A stretch of DNA of 64,000 nucleotides from Saccharicrinis sp963667815 (lineage in GTDB: Bacteria > Bacteroidota > Bacteroidia > Bacteroidales > Marinilabiliaceae). A program made the position numbers and the translations under genes. The DNA lies in assembly GCA_963667815.1 (NCBI GenBank), contig OY764021.1; one strand, given 5' to 3'. Shown here in pieces: positions 8,768-17,256 of the stretch. Below the pieces are notes generated by a model. It was not told the DNA's origin. It did no database searches and saw only the letters and a list, made by a program, of their open reading frames with translations. Position 1 is the first letter of the stretch; the number at the start of each line of letters is the position of its first letter.

Positions 8768-8775
8768 CAAAAATA
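8768..8775 (-). promoter_or_regulatory. Candidate Bacteroidota -7 element for the Nudix regulator
   Basis: On the minus strand this reads TATTTTTG, matching TAnnTTTG, about 20 bp upstream of the regulator start. That would give a short leader. No TTG is visible at the -33 position, so this is a moderate call. Confidence 0.35.
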
Positions 8776-8916
8776 TACTTTATCTGTAAGATCTTTTCTA
8801 TGTATAATCTTTTAAAGCTTCAAAAGTAAGCATTTATTAAGGATTTAGTTCCATATCTTAAAATACCTTAAATTATTTTAATGATTCATTTTGAAGCAAA
8901 GAAAAATTTTAATAAT

Positions 8917-8937
8917 ATTGCTTCGTATGCAAGCAAT
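8917..8937. promoter_or_regulatory. Candidate operator (7-7-7 inverted repeat)
   Basis: ATTGCTT (8917-8923), a 7-bp spacer and AAGCAAT (8931-8937) form a symmetric site about 240 bp upstream of the GH3 start and 170 bp upstream of the regulator. Dimeric NrtR-type regulators bind sites of about 21 bp, which is the length here. Confidence 0.4.
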
Positions 8938-9176
8938 GAAAATGCTTAATTATTTATAATTGTAATATCTTGTTTAATAGTGATAAAGATTGGTATGAAT
9001 TTGTTTTTCGTTTTTTTAGACTTGATGAAGTTGATAGGATGGTGGAATGAAGAAGTTAAAAGTAAATTTATGATCATTTAGATCTGTTAACATATAGCTA
9101 CTGTTGATTGTGAGTATCAAATAAAAAAGAAAGTATCAATAATTAAATATAAGACACAATTTAATACTTATAGGCC

Positions 9177-11549
9177 ATGTATAAAATTAAATCAAGACTA
9201 AAAAGATTAGGTCTTCTATCTTTAGCAGTTGCAGGAAGTCTACAACTTAGTACGGCACAAAAAGCACCTCAGTTTGGAAAAGCATCAATTGATGAAGTGA
9301 TTAAAGCAATGACTCCAGAAGAAAAAGCTGAGTTGTTAATAGGTCCTGGAATGCCAGGTTATGCAGGATTAGTACCTTTGGAAGGCGAGCCTGATGTTCG
9401 TGTTCTTGGTGCTGCAGGAGGAAATGCTGCAATTCCAAGATTAGGAATTCCAGAAACCGTATTTGCTGATGGTCCAGCGGGTTTACGCATTCAACCTAAG
9501 CGTAATAATGATCCCAATACATATTACGCAACAGCATTTCCTGTTGGAACAGCTTTGGCTTCAACATGGAATACCGATTTAATTGAGTCTGTGGGTATAG
9601 CCATGGGTGAAGAGGTAAAAGAATATGGTGTAGATGTATTATTAGCGCCTGCAGCAAATATTCACCGAAATCCTTTAAACGGAAGAAACTTTGAATACTT
9701 TTCTGAAGATCCACTCTTGTCAGGTAAAATAGCTGCTGCCTATATTAATGGAATACAATCTCATGATGTGGGTACTTCTTTAAAACACTTTGCTGCAAAT
9801 AATCAGGAAACCAATAGGTTATCTGTTAATGCTCATATTACAGAGCGAGCAATGCGTGAAATCTATTTAAGAGGTTTTGAAATAGCGGTAAAAGAAGCTC
9901 AGCCATGGACAATTATGACTGCATATAACAAAATTAATGGTCATTATGCTTCAGCCAGTCATGATTTAATTACTAAAGTATTAAGAGAGGAGTGGGGCTA
10001 TGAGGGTATTATAATGACAGATTGGTTTGGCGGTTATCCCGGTTTTCAATCGATAATGGATCCAACCGCAGTGTCGGATGTTGTTGCTCAATTAGAAGCA
10101 GGAAATGATTTAATGATGCCTGGTACAAAAGAGCAAAAGGAGGCCTTAATCAAGGCATTGAAAGAAGGAACAATTGATGAAAGTGCTGTTAATGCCAGCT
10201 TAAAGAGTATTTTAGAATACATTGCAGCAACACCAACTGTGAAAAAATATAAGTACAGTAATAAACCTGATTTAAAAGCACATGCAGAAGTAACCCGAAA
10301 TGCAGCAACTGAAGGAATGGTTTTGTTGAAGAATGAAGCCAGCGTATTACCATTTACATCTACAGCAGGAACTATTGCTGTATTTGGAGGAACTTCGTAT
10401 AGTTTTATTTCCGGAGGTACTGGTAGTGGAGATGTTAATGAGGCTTATAGTGTTTCTTTAATTGAAGGATTAGATAATGCCGGTTATTCAATAGACAAAG
10501 AGCTTCAGGGGATGTATGAACCTTTTGTAAAGGAACCAGAGGCAAAGGAGTTGAAACGTCGTGAAGAAAACGGTGGTTTGCTAGCAGATGTACATCGTCT
10601 TCCTGAAATGCCTTTAAGCAAAGAGTTTGTTGCTAAAAAAGCACAATCAGCAGAAGTAGCTATTATAACTATTGGTAGAAATGCTGGTGAACAACATGAT
10701 AGAAAGATTGATAACGACTTTTATTTAGGGCAGGATGAGGTTAAAATGATTAACGCTGTTTCTAAAGCATTTCATGCTGAAAACAAGAAAGTCATTGTAA
10801 TATTGAATATTGGTGGTGTTATTGAAACTGCAAGTTGGAAAGATAAAGTGGATGCTATTTTATTAGCTTGGCAACCAGGGCAAGAAGGAGGAAACTCTGT
10901 AGCTGATGTTTTATCGGGGAAATCTAATCCATCTGGTAAGTTAACAATGACTTTTCCTGTAGATTATAATCATCACGCTTCTGCAGCAAATTGGATGGGG
11001 ATTCCGGTGCATGATCCTAAAGATGTGTTTTACAAAGAAGGAATATATGTAGGTTATCGTTATTTCAATACATTTAATGTTACTCCATCATATGAATTTG
11101 GTTACGGACATTCATATACTACTTTTGAATATGCAGATTTAAAATTAAGTTCAACAGACTTTAAAGATAAAATTGAAGTATCGGTTAAAGTTACGAATAC
11201 AGGAAAAGTAGCAGGAAAAGAAGTAGTTCAGTTATATATATCGGCACCAGCTAAATTAGTAGATAAGCCGTCTGAAGAGCTTAAAGCATTTGCTAAAACT
11301 AAAGAATTAGCACCAGGTAAATCACAAACCTTAAACTTTACAATTATAGCTTCAGATTTAGCTTCATTTATAGATGAACAAAGTGCCTGGATTGCAGAAA
11401 AAGGAAATTATACAGTAAAAATTGGAGCATCGAGTTTAGATATTAAATTAAAGAAAGAATTTTCATTAACATCAAATATTACGACAGAAAAGGTTCATAA
11501 TACATTTGATTTGGATGTACCAATGAACGATGTTTTAGAAAATAATTAG
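9177..11549 (+). CDS. Glycoside hydrolase family 3 beta-glucosidase-type enzyme
   Basis: The 790-residue product has a signal peptide ending near STAQ (residues 1-27). The full GH3 layout is present: an N-terminal TIM barrel (about 35-360), an alpha/beta sandwich (about 380-640) and a C-terminal fibronectin-III-like domain (about 680-765). The nucleophile is Asp282 in IIMTDWFGG. The acid/base is probably Glu505 in the GEQHDR segment that matches the family GE.xDR motif. Other marks are KHFAANNQE and GNDLMMPG. Such enzymes release glucose or xylose from beta-linked oligosaccharides in the periplasm; the exact sugar is not determined. It is probably controlled by the divergent Nudix regulator and is followed by a good terminator. 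Confidence 0.9.
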   Translation: MYKIKSRLKRLGLLSLAVAGSLQLSTAQKAPQFGKASIDEVIKAMTPEEKAELLIGPGMPGYAGLVPLEGEPDVRVLGAAGGNAAIPRLGIPETVFADGPAGLRIQPKRNNDPNTYYATAFPVGTALASTWNTDLIESVGIAMGEEVKEYGVDVLLAPAANIHRNPLNGRNFEYFSEDPLLSGKIAAAYINGIQSHDVGTSLKHFAANNQETNRLSVNAHITERAMREIYLRGFEIAVKEAQPWTIMTAYNKINGHYASASHDLITKVLREEWGYEGIIMTDWFGGYPGFQSIMDPTAVSDVVAQLEAGNDLMMPGTKEQKEALIKALKEGTIDESAVNASLKSILEYIAATPTVKKYKYSNKPDLKAHAEVTRNAATEGMVLLKNEASVLPFTSTAGTIAVFGGTSYSFISGGTGSGDVNEAYSVSLIEGLDNAGYSIDKELQGMYEPFVKEPEAKELKRREENGGLLADVHRLPEMPLSKEFVAKKAQSAEVAIITIGRNAGEQHDRKIDNDFYLGQDEVKMINAVSKAFHAENKKVIVILNIGGVIETASWKDKVDAILLAWQPGQEGGNSVADVLSGKSNPSGKLTMTFPVDYNHHASAANWMGIPVHDPKDVFYKEGIYVGYRYFNTFNVTPSYEFGYGHSYTTFEYADLKLSSTDFKDKIEVSVKVTNTGKVAGKEVVQLYISAPAKLVDKPSEELKAFAKTKELAPGKSQTLNFTIIASDLASFIDEQSAWIAEKGNYTVKIGASSLDIKLKKEFSLTSNITTEKVHNTFDLDVPMNDVLENN

Positions 11550-11575
11550 TTTTTCTAATAGGTTTTAATTTTCAG

Positions 11576-11605
11576 GCCCTGTGTTTTTAATGCAGGGCAT
11601 TTTTA
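11576..11605 (+). terminator. Intrinsic terminator after the GH3 gene
   Basis: GCCCTG (11576-11581) pairs with CAGGGC (11593-11598) and is followed by ATTTTTATTT. It ends the GH3 transcript. Confidence 0.75.
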
Positions 11606-11665
11606 TTTCTTAAAATTTGTTGAACCAGAACAATTATTAAAACTGTAGGATGAGGTAGATTGCAA

Positions 11666-12373
11666 TTAAACAGCAATTATATTTGCAGTGATATAATGAT
11701 TTTCTAATAGATAGGCACCCAGGTTAAACCATTTTCTTACATGATTAATAATCCAACCGTCAGAAGATATAACGATATTTTCACTTTGAGCTAATATTTT
11801 ATCCGGATCGTAAACCAAATTCACTTGCCAGTTGAATTCATTATCCATACTAATTTGCATTAGTTTAGTTTTTAGTCTTCCACTATTGGAAACAGGCTGA
11901 TCAAAGTACCAAATAATAGCCTTAACATTTAGTTTTTGTAGAAAATTACCGATTAATAATATCGCTTCTTCAGTTTTTACAACTCGTTTGTAAGAGCCAT
12001 GCACACTTGAAATATCTCGATATAATCCATCGCGACATTTAAATATGTATGCCCCTGACAATATGCTTTCCAATAATATTAATTGGTTAAAACCATCTAT
12101 TTCAATAATACGATTTTTTAACTCATTTGTGTTGCATTTTGTCTGGTTCCGAATTATGATATTTTGAGAACTACAACTAACTCTTGAAATGGCTATTCTC
12201 TGTCTTTTGTTTAACCTATAATGATTTCCAACAACTTGTAAAGCTGACTTATTGGAATATCCTCTGCTTAAAAGGAATGATAAATCGTTAACTGCATTTG
12301 TAAAAGTAGGATGCCATTTGGTAGCAAACCATTTATCATCACTTGATTGTTTACCTCGATTGCTTGTTTTCAA
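11666..12373 (-). CDS. DUF434/DUF5616 family protein
   Basis: The 235-residue soluble protein has the N-terminal DUF434 pattern: FTNAVNDLSFLLSRGYSNKSA, then LQVVGNHYRLNKRQRIAISR. An alpha/beta domain follows with IEIDGFNQLILLESIL, CRDGLYRDISSVHGSYKRV and the acidic IIWYFDQPVSNSGRLK. The conserved acidic residues in these motifs suggest a nucleotide- or nucleic-acid-acting fold, but the function is unassigned. It begins 49 bp after the mlaD stop on the same strand and may be the last cistron of the mla operon. Confidence 0.75.
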   Translation of the reverse strand: MKTSNRGKQSSDDKWFATKWHPTFTNAVNDLSFLLSRGYSNKSALQVVGNHYRLNKRQRIAISRVSCSSQNIIIRNQTKCNTNELKNRIIEIDGFNQLILLESILSGAYIFKCRDGLYRDISSVHGSYKRVVKTEEAILLIGNFLQKLNVKAIIWYFDQPVSNSGRLKTKLMQISMDNEFNWQVNLVYDPDKILAQSENIVISSDGWIINHVRKWFNLGAYLLENHYITANIIAV

Positions 12374-12422
12374 CCTGCTTGCTTATTAATTGCTATACCC
12401 TAAATTTTATTATCATTGAGTT

Positions 12423-13385
12423 CTACTTTTTCTTATCATCTTTAAAATATTTTCTAAACAGAAAATGATGTTTAAGGGCTTCCATGTTTTCATCAAACTT
12501 TTGACTTCCGGAATTGATGTTCTCCAGTGTTTCTTTGAGATCTTGTTTTAATAATGAATCGTTAGCTATTGTATTTATTAAACTATTGTCGCCGTTTGCT
12601 AGTTCCTCTACTATATTATTTAAAGTTGTAGACATTGTTTTAATCTCTTTACCTGAAGTGTTAAGGTCATTTATTAAAGTACGTATTTTAGATGCAGTTA
12701 AGGTGTCATTGAGCAATATGCCTAAAAGATTATTATCATTATCCATTAATTTTGATATGTCTTCAAGGTTTTTCATTAAAGTTGTTGTTTTTGAGGTTGT
12801 TTCTTTCAGGTTTTTAATGATAAGTCTGATATCTTTTGCTAGAGTTTTATCATTGACTAACATTCCGAAAGTACCTTTTCCTTCATTGATAGATCTTGTA
12901 ATTTGAAGTATACCTGCCGTTAATAAAGCAGCATTTTCATTAGTTTCGCTTAGTGTACTAAGCATTTCGTCGGTTGCTATTGGATCAAAGGCTTTTATTT
13001 CGTCATTATTTTCAATGGTATTACTTATACCTAATCCGGGTTCAATATTAACAATCATATCCCCAACTAATCCGTCAGAACTTATTTTTGCAACTGCATT
13101 TTTCTTAATAAATGATTTTGTTCTGATATCAATTTTCATGGTAATTCTGATTGTTGTATCATTAATGATTTCAATGGCTTCAACATTACCAGCATCTATT
13201 CCTAAGTACCTTACATTATTTCCTACTCTTAAGCCTTTAACGTTTTTAAAAACAGAACTAATTTGAAATGTTTTAGTAAAGAAGCTTTGGTTGTTGCCTA
13301 TTAAATATACGCCTACTGTGAATAGTAAAATCCCGGTAAGAACCATAATTCCAAGCCTTATTTTTTGAGATGTTGTCTTTTGCAT
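12423..13385 (-). CDS. mlaD: MlaD/MCE-family lipid-binding protein
   Basis: A single N-terminal membrane helix (about 10-30) anchors an MCE domain (about 38-115). The domain shows the hallmark FKNVKGLRVGNNVRYLGID and the later AKISSDGLVGDMIVNIEPG. The rest (about 140-310) is a long helical region with repeated heptad-like segments, longer than in E. coli MlaD and typical of Bacteroidota MCE proteins, which can form extended tunnels. It is the substrate-binding subunit of a trans-envelope phospholipid transporter, with the ATPase 21 bp upstream and the permease before that. Transport direction cannot be told from sequence. Confidence 0.88.
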   Translation of the reverse strand: MQKTTSQKIRLGIMVLTGILLFTVGVYLIGNNQSFFTKTFQISSVFKNVKGLRVGNNVRYLGIDAGNVEAIEIINDTTIRITMKIDIRTKSFIKKNAVAKISSDGLVGDMIVNIEPGLGISNTIENNDEIKAFDPIATDEMLSTLSETNENAALLTAGILQITRSINEGKGTFGMLVNDKTLAKDIRLIIKNLKETTSKTTTLMKNLEDISKLMDNDNNLLGILLNDTLTASKIRTLINDLNTSGKEIKTMSTTLNNIVEELANGDNSLINTIANDSLLKQDLKETLENINSGSQKFDENMEALKHHFLFRKYFKDDKKK

Positions 13386-13406
13386 TTTCTTCCTTTTTGA
13401 TGTTAA

Positions 13407-14168
13407 TTAAAAAAACGCCTTAATAACCGGATCACTGGATTTGACCAATTCCTGATAGGTTCCTTCTGCATAGTTTTTACCATCTACTAATATTACCACT
13501 CTGTTTGAAATGAGTTTAGCCACATTTAAATCGTGCGTAATGATTAATGATGTGGTTTTATACTTCTTCTGAACTTCAGCTATTAAATTAATAATTTCTT
13601 TTGCAGTAATGGGATCTAAACCGGTGGTTGGTTCATCGTAAAATATAATTTCAGGTCTTAAAATAAGTGTTCTGGCTAAAGCAATTCTGCGTTGCATACC
13701 CCCAGATAATTCGGCAGGCATTAAATCAATGGCATGTTCCAAACCAACACTAGCTAAAACTTCTCTTACCAGTTTATCAACAGCATCTTTATCTGAATAT
13801 TTTTTACGTAGCCTTCTTAATGGAAATTCCAGATTTTCACGAACAGACATAGAATCATATAGTGCACTTCCTTGAAATAAAAAACCGATGTGTAGTCTTA
13901 ATTCATCCAGTTCTTTTTGATCTAAATCAGGGATGCTCTTATCTAAAATTTTAATTTGTCCTGATTCTCCTGTCATTAGGCCAACCATGCATCTAATCAT
14001 TACTGTTTTTCCAGAGCCGGACTTTCCAATTACAACCAAACATTCACCGTTATATAAATCTATATCAAAACCATTTAGTACTTGTTTTCCGGCAAATTTT
14101 TTAAACAACTGAATGACTTCAATTATCTTTTGATGACCTTCTCCGTTATGTTTTTGATCTGATAACAT
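13407..14168 (-). CDS. mlaF: ABC transporter ATP-binding protein MlaF
   Basis: This is a complete ABC ATPase. Walker A is GKSGSGKTV, the Q-loop lies in GFLFQGSALYD, the signature is LSGGMQRRIALAR, Walker B ends in IIFYDEPTTGLDP, and the switch His is in SLIITHDLNVAK. The sequence GFLFQGSALYDSMSV after the Q-loop is typical of the MlaF branch rather than sugar or amino acid importers. It powers lipid movement with MlaE and MlaD. It lies 18 bp after mlaE. Confidence 0.9.
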   Translation of the reverse strand: MLSDQKHNGEGHQKIIEVIQLFKKFAGKQVLNGFDIDLYNGECLVVIGKSGSGKTVMIRCMVGLMTGESGQIKILDKSIPDLDQKELDELRLHIGFLFQGSALYDSMSVRENLEFPLRRLRKKYSDKDAVDKLVREVLASVGLEHAIDLMPAELSGGMQRRIALARTLILRPEIIFYDEPTTGLDPITAKEIINLIAEVQKKYKTTSLIITHDLNVAKLISNRVVILVDGKNYAEGTYQELVKSSDPVIKAFF

Positions 14169-14186
14169 AAATTTGCCTTATAATCT

Positions 14187-14969
14187 TTATAAATCGTAAA
14201 AAATATCTGCTACTAAAACAGCCAAAAAGTCGATGAAGAATAACAACATCGAAGTAAGAACAACTGCAGAATTTGCAGCCAGTCCAACACCTGCTGTACC
14301 CCTTTCTGCATAGTAACCTTTATAGCATCCTATTAATCCAATTGCAAAGCCAAAAAAGAAAGACTTAATTATTGCAGGAATAAGATCGCCATAGCTTAAA
14401 TAATCAAAAACTAAATTAAAGAATAAGGTAAAAGAAACAGCTCCTTTTATATTCTCAACCATAAAAGACCCTAATAAACCAACAGTGTCTCCTAATACTA
14501 CTAAAATTGGTAAAGTTATGGTAGTGGCTAAGATACGGGTTACTACAAGATATTTAAAAGGATTAGTGCCCGATACTTCCATTGCATCAATTTGTTCTGT
14601 AACTCGCATTGATCCTAATTCAGCACCAATTCCTGAGCCTACTTTTCCTGCGCAAATTAAGGCTGTTATCACCGGGCCAATTTCTCTCACAATAGAAATA
14701 CCAACCATACTAGGCATTAGAGATACTGCACCAAAATCAACAAGGGTAGGTCTTGTTTGCAATGTAAGCACCATTCCCATAATGAGACTTGTGGTAGCAA
14801 CAAGAGGTAAGGATTTATACCCTACCATATAGCTTTGTTTTAAAAACTCCTGAAATTCAATAGGGCGACTAGTTACCTCTTTAAAAAAACGAGCGGTAAA
14901 AAACGAAACTTCACCAACCATTATTATAAATTGCCTTAACTTCTCCACGGTGTACGACCAATAGTCCAT
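14187..14969 (-). CDS. mlaE: ABC transporter permease MlaE
   Basis: The 260-residue inner-membrane permease has about five or six hydrophobic segments. MlaE-family landmarks are GYKSLPLVATTSLIMGMVL, the conserved REIGPVITALICAGKVG and SGIGAELGSMRVTEQIDAM, and the late GCYKGYYAERGTAGVG. It is the first gene of the mlaEFD operon and starts just after the 425-bp intergenic region. Confidence 0.92.
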   Translation of the reverse strand: MDYWSYTVEKLRQFIIMVGEVSFFTARFFKEVTSRPIEFQEFLKQSYMVGYKSLPLVATTSLIMGMVLTLQTRPTLVDFGAVSLMPSMVGISIVREIGPVITALICAGKVGSGIGAELGSMRVTEQIDAMEVSGTNPFKYLVVTRILATTITLPILVVLGDTVGLLGSFMVENIKGAVSFTLFFNLVFDYLSYGDLIPAIIKSFFFGFAIGLIGCYKGYYAERGTAGVGLAANSAVVLTSMLLFFIDFLAVLVADIFYDL

Positions 14970-15394
14970 ATTCCCCTGATTAGATTACAATACTTTAAAT
15001 ATCTGTCTCTCTTGCTTTTTAAAAGTTAATATAATTTGTACATAAAATCCAGTTATTAAATAGGGGATTGTTATTTATAAATGTATAAATACTGAAGTTA
15101 TACTTAAAAATTCTCAAGTTCACTTTTTGAGTATGTTACCATTTTCATTTATCAAACAATTTAGATAATTAGTCACATATTTGATTGTATTTTCTGTTTT
15201 AGGAATATGAATAACTAAAATAATGATAGTTTTATATGTAATAAATGATTATTAAGGATAACTATTACTTATAATGGTATTCTCTGATTATATATTAACG
15301 TTGACTTATCATATCATATTTTTCTGGTAACGAAATATATGATTAATAATTATTAAATAGAATAATTAATTCAAAACATAAGAATTACTAAACA
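14970..15394. other. Divergent intergenic region (mla operon / RyR gene)
   Basis: A very AT-rich 425-bp spacer between the divergent mlaE gene and the RyR-domain gene. It must contain both promoters, but I see no clear TAnnTTTG plus TTG pair. No ORF, hairpin terminator or long repeat is supported. Confidence 0.4.
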
Positions 15395-17137
15395 ATGACT
15401 AAAAGAAATTATGCCTGGTTGATTACAGGCGTTCTAGGTATTTGTTCCTTTGCTCTTGGAGTACACGGATTTAGAATTTTATTTGAAACAATGAAACAAG
15501 ACCGAAATACATATGATTTATGGTTTTCTTCCTTGGGACTTTTTGGAATGGATTTTCCAGACAATTTTAAATCACCATTACCAGTAACATTAGAAATTGC
15601 ACGTTGGCTTTCTCCTTTAGTGGTATTATATACTGCAATTATAACTGCAATTACAGTTCTTCATAATCAGTTTGGATTATTGCTGTTAAGGTTTAAAAAT
15701 AAACATGTTATAGTTAGTGCATTTAATATGCAGGCTGACTATTTAATTAAGGATCTAATAAATAACAAACATAAAGTTGTCGTTATTGTCGATCCTAAGA
15801 AATTTAAAAATAACAGTACAACTAGTAATAGGCGTATTACTTGTATTGAAGGAGATATTCAATCCTATTCATTTCTAAAAAAAATTGTTGCTCATAAATC
15901 AAATTCTATTGTTTTTATAAATGAGAGTGATGATAGAAATCTAGTAGAGACCTATGCAGCTTATGAATATTTAAAAAGTAAAGGTAAAGATAGAGAGCAT
16001 CTACTTTTAACTCATGTGGCCAATGATTTAAAGATGGCTGAGCTTGAAGATATTCAGTTTTTTCAAAATTATTCTGAACATAACATGATTAAGGATAATT
16101 GTCAAATCAGGACTTTTTCATCAACAGAAAGAGCTGCTCGTGTATTATTTAATGAGTTCTCTCCAGATAATTATAGAAAAATTTCTTGCCCTGAAGATCC
16201 CCAAATGCATATAGCTTTAATTGGATCAGGAATGTTAGCTCAAAGTATGCTATTACGTTTTGCAAGGATGGGACATTATGCAAATCTTAAAAAATTGAAG
16301 ATTACTTTTTTTCATGAAGATAAAAAAATGATTACTCGTTTGGAGCTGAATATTAACTCAATTAGGCAGTTTGTTGATTTAGAGTTGGATCATGAGGATT
16401 TAGATATGTTTGATTATGAATCCTTTAACGAGTTGCATAATAAACATCCTTTTACAGCCATCTACCTTTTGTGTGAAGATGATAATTTGAGCTCTAATAT
16501 TCTGAATAAACTGGCTAAAATAAAGTTTGACACTCCAATAGATGTTATTCTGTCATTAGTCAATCCAGAAGGTATTCTTAACAAATGGTACAATATTGTC
16601 GAACTTAAATCTTTAAGAATACATAAGTTTAATTTGATAGAAAAAGTATTTACCCGTGAATCTCTTTTCAATGATAAGTTGGATGAATTAGCCAAGTTTA
16701 TTCATGGTGATTATTACAACAAGTTGCCTGAGGATACAAAGAATAATCCACACAGAAGGCCAACCCAATACCCATGGGATGAGTTATCCAATGAAAATAA
16801 GAATGCAAATAGGGAACAAGCTGATCATATTGCTATTAAGGCAAGGGCAATTGGCGATTCTAGTGAAACTTTAGAAGGAATCAATAATCTATCTGACGAA
16901 GAAATTGAAATTCTTTCTGAGATGGAACATAATCGTTGGTGGGCAAACAAAGCCTTATCCGGTCATAATTATGGACCCCAAAAAGATGATAATTTGAAAA
17001 TCCATTGTGACATGCTTCCTTATGCTGATCTATCAGAGGAAACTAAGGAATATGACAGAAATACTATTCGCAATATTCCGGAGTTACTGAAGAGAAAAAA
17101 GGAGCAGGGAGGAAAAAAGAAAGTAATAAGTGAATAG
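15395..17137 (+). CDS. Channel-like 2TM / TrkA_N (RCK) / RyR domain protein
   Basis: Two membrane helices (about 9-31 and 70-92) flank a re-entrant-looking segment (FSSLGLFGMDF), reminiscent of a two-helix channel pore. Two Rossmann TrkA_N-type domains follow: the first from about 103 (KHVIVSAFNMQADYL) to 220, the second from about 268 (HIALIGSGMLAQSMLLRFA) to 390. The C-terminus (about 505-570) is a bacterial RyR domain, with MEHNRWWANKALSGHNYGP and the later LPYADLSEETKEYDR. RyR domains are named after ryanodine receptors, where they are ligand-binding repeats. The protein probably senses a nucleotide or other ligand at the membrane; whether it conducts ions is inferred. It opens the co-directional block that continues to 31726. 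Confidence 0.8.
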   Translation: MTKRNYAWLITGVLGICSFALGVHGFRILFETMKQDRNTYDLWFSSLGLFGMDFPDNFKSPLPVTLEIARWLSPLVVLYTAIITAITVLHNQFGLLLLRFKNKHVIVSAFNMQADYLIKDLINNKHKVVVIVDPKKFKNNSTTSNRRITCIEGDIQSYSFLKKIVAHKSNSIVFINESDDRNLVETYAAYEYLKSKGKDREHLLLTHVANDLKMAELEDIQFFQNYSEHNMIKDNCQIRTFSSTERAARVLFNEFSPDNYRKISCPEDPQMHIALIGSGMLAQSMLLRFARMGHYANLKKLKITFFHEDKKMITRLELNINSIRQFVDLELDHEDLDMFDYESFNELHNKHPFTAIYLLCEDDNLSSNILNKLAKIKFDTPIDVILSLVNPEGILNKWYNIVELKSLRIHKFNLIEKVFTRESLFNDKLDELAKFIHGDYYNKLPEDTKNNPHRRPTQYPWDELSNENKNANREQADHIAIKARAIGDSSETLEGINNLSDEEIEILSEMEHNRWWANKALSGHNYGPQKDDNLKIHCDMLPYADLSEETKEYDRNTIRNIPELLKRKKEQGGKKKVISE

Positions 17138-17256
17138 AAAAGTTAAATTAACCCGATTGTAATTAATTTCAGATAAACTTGACACATCGTTTCTAAGCCT
17201 TTAAAGACTTTCAATAAAGCTAACACTAAACATAACTCACGATAAAAAATAGCCAG

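Larger units (their letters stand above)
8748..9176. other. Divergent regulatory region between Nudix regulator and GH3 gene
   Basis: No ORF is supported. The region contains an inverted repeat ATTGCTT-N7-AAGCAAT at 8917-8937, a plausible operator for the adjacent Nudix-type regulator. The remainder is AT-rich. Binding is inferred only from position and symmetry. Confidence 0.45.

Noticed and set aside
12514..12906. Plus-strand 130-codon ORF antisense to mlaD
   Set aside because: It is a shadow of the helical mlaD C-terminal region, with repetitive hydrophobic composition and no recognisable features.
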